Position numbers and translations under genes: made by a program. Under the pieces are notes generated by a model, which made no database searches, was not told the origin of the DNA, and worked only from the letters and a program-made list of their open reading frames with translations. Source: an uncultured Erysipelotrichales bacterium (GTDB taxonomy: Bacteria; Bacillota_I; Bacilli_A; Erysipelotrichales; Coprobacillaceae). Taken from it: DNA of 7,725 nt. Position 1 is the first letter of the stretch, and every line of letters begins with the position of its first letter. The stretch spans positions 1 to 7,725 of the forward strand of contig CAKVJS010000046.1 in the NCBI GenBank assembly GCA_934754755.1, read 5' to 3'. This document shows positions 1-7,725 of the stretch, piece by piece.

Positions 1-60
1 TTTCTAATAAAATACGATATATATACCCCCATATTTTATCATATCCTAAGATATTAGTAA

Positions 61-88
61 AATAAAAAAACATAGCAATATGCTATGC
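61..88 (-). terminator. Intrinsic terminator after gatB
   Basis: Read on the minus strand just after the gatB stop codon, the sequence forms a perfect 7-bp stem, CATAGCA / TGCTATG, with a three-base loop (or 6 bp with a five-base loop). It is followed at once by seven T residues and then ATTTTA. The stem starts only about two bases after the TAA. This is the standard shape of a Rho-independent terminator and marks the likely 3' end of the operon transcript. The 60 bases beyond it are AT-rich with no gene I can support. Confidence 0.88.
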
Positions 89-89
89 C

Positions 90-1526
90 TTACTTTTGGA
101 TTCGCTCTTGTAACAATTGGATAAGGAGTTTGCTTGTTAGTGCTGGATTGGCTTGTCCATTCGTCGCTTTCATAATTTGACCAACTAAAAATCCAATAGC
201 ACGGTCCTTCCCGTTTTGGTAATCTTCAATCGATTGACTATTATTATCTAAAATACTATTAATTATAGGTGCTAGTTGTTCTGGTGAAGATATTTGCTTC
301 ATATTATTTTCTTCAATCACTTGTAAAGGATCCTTACCCGTAGTAACAACTAATTCAAAAACTTTTTTGGCTTGCTTACTAGAAATACTTCCATCGGTAA
401 TACAAGTAATGATGGTGGCTAGAAAAGCTGGGGTTAATTGTAACTGAGAAATAGTTAGTCCATGCTTATTCATATAGGCTTGGACATCACCAAGTAACCA
501 ATTGGATATGAGTTTATATTCCTTCGTATGAAGTAAACAAGCTTCAAAGAAATCAGACATTTCTTTCGATTGTACTAAAATATCAGCATCCGTTGGTGGA
601 ATATGATAGGTTGTAATATAACGTTGTTTACGCATATCCGGCATTTCTGGAAGCTTATTTTTGATTGCTTCTACCCAAGCATGAGCAATACGAATCGGTG
701 GTATATTGGGTTCTGGATAGTATTTGTAATCTACTGCATCGCCTTTTGAGCGCATGGCTACTGTTTCTTTGGTTTCTTCATTATACCGCATGGTTTGTTG
801 TAATACCGATTTTCCGCTAAGCAATAATTTTTCTTGTCGTCTAGCTTCAAACTCAATTGCCTTTTGTACATTAGAAATTGAATTTAGGTTCTTGATTTCC
901 GTTCGAATACCAAGGGTATCACTACCATAGGGACGAAGCGAAATATTAACATCACAACGCATCGATCCTTCTTCCATCTTGGCATCACTTACTTCCGTAA
1001 ATAGGAAAATTTGGCGTAATCGTTCTAAGTAGGCAGCAGCTCCTTTACCAGAGCGGATCGTAGGACGAGTTACAATTTCAATTAAGGGGATTCCCGCACG
1101 ATTGTAATCCAATAGGGAATAATCCAACATATGTAATTGTTTGGCGGTATCCTCTTCCATATGGAGACGCTCTATTTCAACAATTTCTGTCTTACCATTA
1201 ACCTCCAACTCTAGTTTCCCATTGCGACCAATCGGATAGCGATCTTGGGTGATTTGAAAACCCTTGGGTAAATCCGCATAGTAATAATTTTTACGATCAA
1301 AGCGCAGTAGTTCATCAATTTCCATATGCAAAGCATGACAAACCCGAATTGCATATTCAACACCACTTTTATTGACAACAGGCATTGTCCCTGTCATCGC
1401 TAGATCGGTACTATTGGCCATCGTATTAGCCGGCGCACCAAAGGATACAGGGGAAGCGGAAAACATTTTAGACTTTGTTTTGAGTTCACAGTGGACTTCT
1501 AATCCAATAACGATTTCAAAATTCAT
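90..1526 (-). CDS. gatB: Asp-tRNA(Asn)/Glu-tRNA(Gln) amidotransferase subunit B
   Basis: GatB is the kinase/transferase subunit of cytoplasmic GatCAB. It activates the side chain of Glu-tRNA(Gln) (or Asp-tRNA(Asn)) with ATP and transfers ammonia delivered from GatA. At 478 residues it has normal family length. The N-terminal GLEVH motif (residues 8-12) supplies the conserved Glu10 and His12, and LHMEED (121-126) supplies an active-site acid. The GatB family signature lies at DYNRAGIPLIEIV (140-152), followed by KMEEGSMRCDVNISLRP (183-199) and DYKYYPEPN (266-274). The C-terminal helical, YqeY-like tRNA-binding domain (about 325-476) ends in the typical GFLVGQIMKATNGQANP. The ATG shares its A with the gatA stop (TAATG), and a strong AAGGGGGA lies seven bases upstream, so this start is secure. 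It is the last gene before a terminator. No key residue appears to be missing. Confidence 0.98.
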   Translation of the reverse strand: MNFEIVIGLEVHCELKTKSKMFSASPVSFGAPANTMANSTDLAMTGTMPVVNKSGVEYAIRVCHALHMEIDELLRFDRKNYYYADLPKGFQITQDRYPIGRNGKLELEVNGKTEIVEIERLHMEEDTAKQLHMLDYSLLDYNRAGIPLIEIVTRPTIRSGKGAAAYLERLRQIFLFTEVSDAKMEEGSMRCDVNISLRPYGSDTLGIRTEIKNLNSISNVQKAIEFEARRQEKLLLSGKSVLQQTMRYNEETKETVAMRSKGDAVDYKYYPEPNIPPIRIAHAWVEAIKNKLPEMPDMRKQRYITTYHIPPTDADILVQSKEMSDFFEACLLHTKEYKLISNWLLGDVQAYMNKHGLTISQLQLTPAFLATIITCITDGSISSKQAKKVFELVVTTGKDPLQVIEENNMKQISSPEQLAPIINSILDNNSQSIEDYQNGKDRAIGFLVGQIMKATNGQANPALTSKLLIQLLQERIQK

Positions 1527-1540
1527 TACTTTTCCCCCTT
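1524..1540 (-). promoter_or_regulatory. Ribosome binding site of gatB and TAATG overlap with gatA
   Basis: AAGGGGGA (1540-1533) lies within the last codons of gatA (Lys-Gly-Glu-Lys). The stop of gatA and start of gatB share one A in TAATG. This arrangement allows a terminating ribosome to restart on gatB and supports balanced production of the two subunits. Confidence 0.8.
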
Positions 1541-2959
1541 ACAATATTGATTTGCATAGCCTAGTTCCTGTTCCAGGGCATAGGCAGTCTGTAATACGGT
1601 TTCTTCCTCAAATAATCGTCCCATTATATTTATTCCTATGGGCATATTATCGACAAAACCACTTGGAATCGTAATACTTGGCGTTCCCGCAAAGTTACTT
1701 AAAATAAGATGATTTTCAAGAATTAAATACGAATCCGATAATCGATTTTCCTTCAAATTTTCTAACAATGGTGCAATGTGTCCACTATTGGGCGTCAAAA
1801 TAATATCATACGACGCAAAGATATCTTGTATTTGTTCTACCAATAAACGACGAACCCGTTGGGCCTTACGAAACATCCGTTCTTGGTTTTGCGTAGCAAG
1901 GGCTAAGTTCCCCAATACAAATCGACGTTTAATATGATCACCAAATCCATCTGTTCTTGAGTTGATCATGATTTCTTCTGTCGAACTTCCGGGTTGTCGA
2001 TTACCATATTTAATTCCATCTAAACAAGCATGATTACTCGTCGCTTCACTATTCGCAATAATCGTGTACGTTGGTAATACAGCCTTTAATAATTCTTTAG
2101 GCAAGGTAACATTTTCAACCGTTGCTCCTAATTTTTTAGCGATTTCAATCACATTTGTAAAGTTATTTTTTATATCCACATTTTCAATTTCATCACTGAC
2201 ACTCGTTAATACGGCAATTTTAAGATCATGCATATCACAAGCCAACCGCTCGCTGTAAGGTGGTACTGATTTTGTACTAGATGTCATATCGTGGGGATCA
2301 TGTCCTGCTATTACCTCTGTAACGCGAGCAGCATCCATAACATTACGGCTAAAAACACCAACATGATCCAAACTAGAAGCATAGGGAATAACACCATAGC
2401 GGGAAATCCTTCCCCAGGTCGGTTTAAATCCGACGACACCACAGTAACCAGCTGGTTTACGGATCGAATCTCCGGTATCCGTACCTAAAGCAAAAGGAAC
2501 AAGTCCACTCGCCACGACGGCGGCTGATCCACCCGATGATCCACCTGGAATGCGACTGGTATCCCAAGGATTATAAACGGGACCCGTATAGGCGGACATA
2601 TTGGTTCCACCCATTGCTAGTTCATCCATGCTCGCCTTACCAACTAAACAAACACCGGCTTCATATAACTTCTTTACCACGGTAGCATCATATACCGGAA
2701 TATAGTCCTCTAACATTTTACTGGAAGCGGTAGTCGCGATTCCTTTCGTGGAAAAGTTATCTTTAAATACGCCAGGAATTCCTTGTAAAGGCCCTTGTGT
2801 AACAGAATTGTTTGCTTTATCTTTGGTTAGTCGAACAAAAGCATTGAGTCGCTCTTGTTGTTTGTTTGCTTCAACAAACAACTCTTCATAGTACTTGTCT
2901 TTATCGATCGTACCATCGCTAAAACCTTGCAACAGGGCATCGATTGTCATAACCTTCAT
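1526..2959 (-). CDS. gatA: Asp-tRNA(Asn)/Glu-tRNA(Gln) amidotransferase subunit A
   Basis: GatA is the glutaminase subunit of GatCAB, an amidase-signature enzyme that hydrolyses glutamine and passes ammonia to GatB. The Lys-cisSer-Ser triad can be placed by motif and spacing: Lys66 in FKDN, Ser141 in PGGSSGGS, and nucleophile Ser165 in TDTGDSIRKPA. The same 99- and 24-residue spacings separate Lys79, Ser154 and Ser178 of the S. aureus enzyme. GVVGFKPTWGRISRYG (174-189) and NFAGTPSITIPSGF (422-435) are further family landmarks. At 477 residues it is slightly short; the N-terminus lacks about 13 residues relative to S. aureus. Two oddities: the usual Gly before the nucleophile is Asp164, and the position matching the glutamine-binding Asp425 of S. 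aureus appears to be Glu415. The ATG directly follows the gatC TAA and has GGTGGTGGGA upstream. Met4 is a less likely start because AAGG would be too close to it. Function as GatA is nearly certain from synteny and motifs. Confidence 0.97.
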   Translation of the reverse strand: MKVMTIDALLQGFSDGTIDKDKYYEELFVEANKQQERLNAFVRLTKDKANNSVTQGPLQGIPGVFKDNFSTKGIATTASSKMLEDYIPVYDATVVKKLYEAGVCLVGKASMDELAMGGTNMSAYTGPVYNPWDTSRIPGGSSGGSAAVVASGLVPFALGTDTGDSIRKPAGYCGVVGFKPTWGRISRYGVIPYASSLDHVGVFSRNVMDAARVTEVIAGHDPHDMTSSTKSVPPYSERLACDMHDLKIAVLTSVSDEIENVDIKNNFTNVIEIAKKLGATVENVTLPKELLKAVLPTYTIIANSEATSNHACLDGIKYGNRQPGSSTEEIMINSRTDGFGDHIKRRFVLGNLALATQNQERMFRKAQRVRRLLVEQIQDIFASYDIILTPNSGHIAPLLENLKENRLSDSYLILENHLILSNFAGTPSITIPSGFVDNMPIGINIMGRLFEEETVLQTAYALEQELGYANQYCKGEK

Positions 2960-2972
2960 TTATCCCACCACC
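2957..2972 (-). promoter_or_regulatory. Ribosome binding site of gatA inside the gatC tail
   Basis: GGTGGTGGGA (2972-2963) precedes the gatC TAA, which is directly followed by the gatA ATG. It is an imperfect match to GGAGG compared with the sites of the neighbouring genes, so initiation may lean on coupling to gatC termination. Confidence 0.6.
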
Positions 2973-3250
2973 TTTGGTACTTTTATTTGATTATCTTCGA
3001 CCTCTTTTGCATTAAAAAGTACCTCTTGCACCGAGAGTACCTCACTTGGTTCATCGCTTCGTAAGTACTCTATTTCTCCATCATATGGATACGCTAAGGG
3101 CTCTACTTGACTCGTATCAATGTTCTCTAACACCTTTACATGATGCATAAAAATATCATATTCTTCAAGTAAAGCGGGCATTTCTTTATCCGTTATCGTA
3201 AACATTGTTTTATGCGCCAATGCTCGTAACATTTCTTCCTTGTTTTCCAT
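2960..3250 (-). CDS. gatC: Asp-tRNA(Asn)/Glu-tRNA(Gln) amidotransferase subunit C
   Basis: GatC is the small subunit of GatCAB that wraps around the GatA-GatB interface and stabilises the complex; it has no catalytic role of its own. The 96-residue length fits the family. An N-terminal helical part (about 5-42) is followed by the conserved linker VEPLAYPYD (49-57) with LRSDEPSEVLS (63-73). It ends with the typical tail NAKEVEDNQIKVPKVVG (80-96), equivalent to the NAKE-x-ED-x-x-x-KVP motif of other GatC proteins. The ATG lies nine bases after the camS stop and is preceded by AAGGAGA, so the start is well supported. The stop codon abuts the gatA ATG with no gap, consistent with coupled synthesis of the two partners. 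Sequence conservation is naturally low in this subunit; the call rests on the tail motif plus its position before gatA. Confidence 0.95.
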   Translation of the reverse strand: MENKEEMLRALAHKTMFTITDKEMPALLEEYDIFMHHVKVLENIDTSQVEPLAYPYDGEIEYLRSDEPSEVLSVQEVLFNAKEVEDNQIKVPKVVG

Positions 3251-3261
3251 AGTTTCTCCTT
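3248..3261 (-). promoter_or_regulatory. Ribosome binding site of gatC overlapping the camS stop
   Basis: AAGGAGA (3261-3255) is followed by AACT and the gatC ATG. Its first two A residues are the last two bases of the camS TAA stop, so a ribosome terminating on camS sits on the gatC initiation site. Confidence 0.8.
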
Positions 3262-4342
3262 AATATAATGTATTCACTTCTATACTGTGTCCCTTATTCT
3301 TACGAATTACCGCCACGACATCATTGGTTGCTTTAACAATCATTTTTACATCAAACATTTCACTAAAGGCAGAATCTAAGGCCTCGGAAGCACCGGAAAC
3401 AAAAAATTCTTGTTCGCCATACGTCTTAACGTTAATGACGACGGTAATGGTTAAATTTTGAATTTCCTTATCCTTATAGTTCGCAATACCAGTAACACCG
3501 ATGGCATCTGTCGATAACCCTTTTAAATGTAACTTTAATGCCTCGAACTCGGATGGTGTCTTCTTATCGATATTTGTAATTGCATCACTTGTGATAAAGC
3601 CACTAAGTGTTTGTAATGTACTAATTTCTCCTAGATGACCATCATGAAAGGACTGTAAAATATAATGACCATTCGTATAACTATCAATTTGATTGGCCGC
3701 CTGATAGACACATATTTGAATCGGAATTTTATTTAACTCCTTCTTTTTATTTAGATAATTATAAAGCTTGGGGATAATTTGTTTACCATAGTTAGAGATA
3801 TCTTCATCCTTCATCGGTTTTTCTAATTGTGCACCCTGATCCCCCTTAGGATCCAATACAATGGCAACCGATACGCCGGCTAACTGTTTTCCCTTCTTAT
3901 CCGTATAGAAATCTTGTTCATACAACGCATTAACCATGACGGGATTCGCTACATCACCAACGGATGTACCACGATCCGGTTGCAAGGAGTTCGGGTACGT
4001 CTTGCTTTTCACTTCTAAATTCGTTCGTTTTAATAATTCCTCGCGATCACTTTGACTAATATATTGACCTTCTGCTAAATAATGGCTATCCGTCGAAAAA
4101 TGCGAAGAAGATAATTTTTCTAATTCCCTTCCAATCCATAAATAATCATTGGTATCTGCTAAAGAAGCATAGTATTCGTTACGATCTTTATTTACATTTC
4201 GCATGATGACGGGATAGTATGTATTTCCTAAACTGTTCGCTAAGGCCGCATCTATATTGGATTGTGATTCTACCTTTTCTTTTGCCCTAGAACAACCCGT
4301 AATCGTTACTATCACGATGCCTAGAATAGCTATTTTTTTATA

Positions 4343-4345
<3 letters not shown>
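3260..4345 (-). CDS. camS: CamS-family lipoprotein (sex pheromone precursor family)
   Basis: The product is a secreted protein anchored to the outer face of the membrane by a lipid. Residues 1-17 form a short signal peptide with Lys3-Lys4 and a hydrophobic core, and the lipobox ITGC puts the acylated cysteine at position 18. The mature part (361 residues in total, somewhat shorter than my recollection of about 390 for Bacillus and Staphylococcus homologues) is soluble with no further membrane segment. The family name comes from S. aureus and enterococcal proteins whose cleaved signal peptide yields the cAM373 pheromone; the role of the mature protein is not established. The call rests on the lipobox, size and especially the position between ligA and gatC, where CamS (YerH in Bacillus) sits in Firmicutes. 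The start is GTG, one base after the ligA stop, chosen because AAGGAGG lies six bases upstream and the signal peptide begins there. The AIFILAS pheromone sequence is absent. Confidence 0.85.
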
Positions 4346-6400
<2,055 letters not shown>

Positions 6401-6407
<7 letters not shown>

Positions 6408-6444
6408 CAAAAACTATACACAATCAATTAAAAGGTATAGTTTT
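6401..6444 (-). terminator. Candidate weak intrinsic terminator after pcrA
   Basis: On the minus strand, AAAACTATAC begins within the pcrA TAA stop and pairs with GTATAGTTTT after a 15-base loop, giving a 10-bp stem. The outer four pairs are A-T, and the stem is followed by T-G-TTTT-ATT. The core CTATAC/GTATAG has only two G-C pairs and the loop is long, so it is probably leaky. Read on the plus strand it gives only a short T run, so a bidirectional role is unlikely. The tail overlaps the region where the ligA promoter would be contacted. Confidence 0.45.
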
Positions 6445-7725
6445 ACTTGTCATCCTTTTTGGGACGGTGCAATGCCTTATGTGTCCCAATAATTTGCTTG
6501 ATTCCAATTGGTACAGGAAATCCAATTTCCAATACATCTTTTTGTATCGAGAGGATAATTCCTTTACCAAATATATCATGATGCACAATGTCCCCTACTT
6601 GCCAATCAGTAATCGCATTATTGCCCATGCGTTCTTCCTTAGTAGAAGTGAGGCTTACATACTTTGCGGTTTTAAATCTCGGTTTAACCCCTTTATGAAC
6701 AATAACTGTTGGATCGATTTCGTCCACAAAACGACTGGTTACTTTTTGTGAATCGGTAGCGAAGGTATAGCCCTCACTATCGGTTAAAAACAGCTGCTTT
6801 TTCGCTCTCGTAAAAGCTACATAGGCAAGTCTTCGTTCCTCTTCTAAATTATCATCATCTTCTTGTATACTACGAATACTAGGGAAAATGCCCTCCGATA
6901 AGCCAATCGCAAAGACATAGTTAAATTCAAGGCCTTTAGCCATATGAATCGACATTAAGCTTACGTATTGGCCTGCGTCCGTTGTATCATTGTCTGTATA
7001 TAAGGCAATATCCTGTAAATAGGAAGCCAACGAAGCAGTATCCGGTTGACTCTTTTCATATTCCTCTAAAGAGTGTTCTAATTCTAATACATTCGCTATG
7101 CGGGTATCCTGCTGAGATTCTTCTAACATTGCCACATAGCCAACATCTTCAATCAGCGTCGTAAATATTTCTGATACTGATAGAGACGATGTTTTGGCCT
7201 TTTCAATAGCCGCTACCATTTCTTGTAAAGCTTTCTTACTGGAAGTTTTTATAGGCATCTTTTCTAAATGTTGTAAGAGTGATTCGTATAAACTACAATG
7301 TTGTTCCTGTGCCATTTTTTCAATAGTGGATAAGGTTTTTACCCCAATACCACGAGCTGGGGTATTAATAATGCGGCGCAGTGCTAAATCATCATTTTGA
7401 CACACTAATCGTAAATAACTCAAAGCATCTTTTACTTCCTTACGACTAAAGAATTTAAGACCACCAAAAATACGATATGAAATTTGACGACGAATCAAAG
7501 CTTGTTCCACCGCCCTTGATAAATAATTGGCGCGGTAGATAATCGCAAAATCACAATAATTAACCCCTTCTACTTGGGCAATATACCGTTCTATTTGATC
7601 GCATATAAATTCTGCTTCTTGCTGCTCGGAGGGAGCCGTGTAATGAATCGCCTTATCACCAATATCCGCCTTAGTAAATAGTTCCTTTTCCAAACGATTG
7701 CGATTGTTTTCAATCAGAGTATTTG
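6443..7725 (-). CDS. pcrA: ATP-dependent DNA helicase PcrA (3' part, cut by window edge)
   Basis: This is the C-terminal part of a UvrD/PcrA-type superfamily 1A helicase, a 3'-5' DNA translocase used in repair, rolling-circle replication and removal of blocked complexes. The reading frame is open to the window edge (last complete codon 7721-7723), giving 426 visible residues; about 300 N-terminal residues with the Walker A and DE motifs lie outside. Counting from the edge, visible landmarks are YRANYLSRAVEQAL (63-76), the 2A-domain segment SYRIFGGLKFFSRKEVKDAL (82-101), PARGIG (122-127), motif V MSIHMAKGLEF (257-267), GIFPS (278-282) and motif VI EERRLAYVAFTRAKKQL (295-311). A C-terminal Tudor-like domain, DWQVGDIVHHDIFGKG onwards (about 373-420), is typical of PcrA and contacts RNA polymerase. 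A TTG at 7691-7693 is not a real start, because homologous sequence continues upstream of it. Adjacency to ligA favours PcrA over UvrD or Rep naming. Confidence 0.96.
   Translation of the reverse strand, partial: NTLIENNRNRLEKELFTKADIGDKAIHYTAPSEQQEAEFICDQIERYIAQVEGVNYCDFAIIYRANYLSRAVEQALIRRQISYRIFGGLKFFSRKEVKDALSYLRLVCQNDDLALRRIINTPARGIGVKTLSTIEKMAQEQHCSLYESLLQHLEKMPIKTSSKKALQEMVAAIEKAKTSSLSVSEIFTTLIEDVGYVAMLEESQQDTRIANVLELEHSLEEYEKSQPDTASLASYLQDIALYTDNDTTDAGQYVSLMSIHMAKGLEFNYVFAIGLSEGIFPSIRSIQEDDDNLEEERRLAYVAFTRAKKQLFLTDSEGYTFATDSQKVTSRFVDEIDPTVIVHKGVKPRFKTAKYVSLTSTKEERMGNNAITDWQVGDIVHHDIFGKGIILSIQKDVLEIGFPVPIGIKQIIGTHKALHRPKKDDK

Noticed and set aside
1..60. AT-rich inverted repeat (ATAAAATA at 7-14 with TATTTTAT at 32-39) and a TATGAT-like -10 on the minus strand
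   Set aside because: Both are expected by chance in such AT-rich DNA. The -10-like site has no convincing -35, and no downstream gene is visible to support it.
1372..1674. Plus-strand open frame of 100 codons
   Set aside because: It lies antisense across the conserved start of gatB and end of gatA, and shows no recognisable motif. It is a shadow of the real genes.
2463..2468. Loss of GatA activity because of the G-to-D change
   Set aside because: The full Lys-Ser-Ser triad, the complete reading frame and the intact partner genes argue for a working enzyme, so pseudogene status is not supported.
6467..6751. Plus-strand open frame of 94 codons
   Set aside because: It is antisense to the PcrA C-terminal Tudor-like domain and linker, with composition expected of a reverse-strand shadow and no family motifs.
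7691..7693. TTG as the start codon of a 416-residue helicase-like gene
   Set aside because: The frame stays open to the window edge, and the upstream codons (N-T-L-I-E-N-N-R-N-R) match the stretch that follows motif IV in PcrA. The TTG encodes an internal leucine.

Overview
The window is a stretch of AT-rich chromosome from a low-GC Gram-positive bacterium (Bacillota). All genes lie on the minus strand, so transcription runs from high to low coordinates. In that order they are: the 3' part of pcrA (DNA helicase), ligA (NAD+-dependent DNA ligase), a CamS-family lipoprotein gene, then gatC, gatA and gatB (the three subunits of the glutamyl-tRNA(Gln)/aspartyl-tRNA(Asn) amidotransferase). The order pcrA-ligA-camS-gatCAB is classic conserved synteny of Bacillus/Staphylococcus-type Firmicutes. 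The GatA protein looks divergent in a way I associate with Mollicutes and their Erysipelotrichia relatives. However, all Trp codons I checked are TGG and all six stops are TAA, so nothing suggests UGA recoding. My best guess is an Erysipelotrichia-like or similar deep Bacilli lineage; this placement is inference, not proof.

Layout: 1-60 is AT-rich non-coding DNA. A clear intrinsic terminator at 61-88 closes the gatB end. gatB (90-1526), gatA (1526-2959), gatC (2960-3250), camS (3260-4345) and ligA (4347-6341) are packed with gaps of -1 to 9 bases. At each of the four junctions the downstream Shine-Dalgarno overlaps the last codons or stop of the upstream gene, a layout expected for one translationally coupled transcript. 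The 101-base gap at 6342-6442 is the only sizeable non-coding gap. It holds a candidate weak terminator hairpin that begins inside the pcrA stop codon, followed by a good extended -10 promoter for the ligA operon. pcrA (6443-7725) runs off the right edge; roughly its first 300 residues are missing.

Functionally the operon joins DNA repair/replication (helicase and ligase) with tRNA-dependent glutamine (and possibly asparagine) supply. A membrane-anchored lipoprotein of unclear role sits between them. GatB phosphorylates misacylated Glu-tRNA(Gln), GatA releases ammonia from glutamine, and GatC holds the two together.

I found no mobile element, CRISPR array, RNA gene or unknown gene cluster. 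This is an ordinary housekeeping region. The points worth a second look are small: two substitutions in the GatA active site, dual coding/RBS constraint at the gene junctions, the terminator-promoter overlap upstream of ligA, a possible peptide-releasing CamS signal sequence, and a Tyr-to-Phe change in the NAD-binding domain of LigA.
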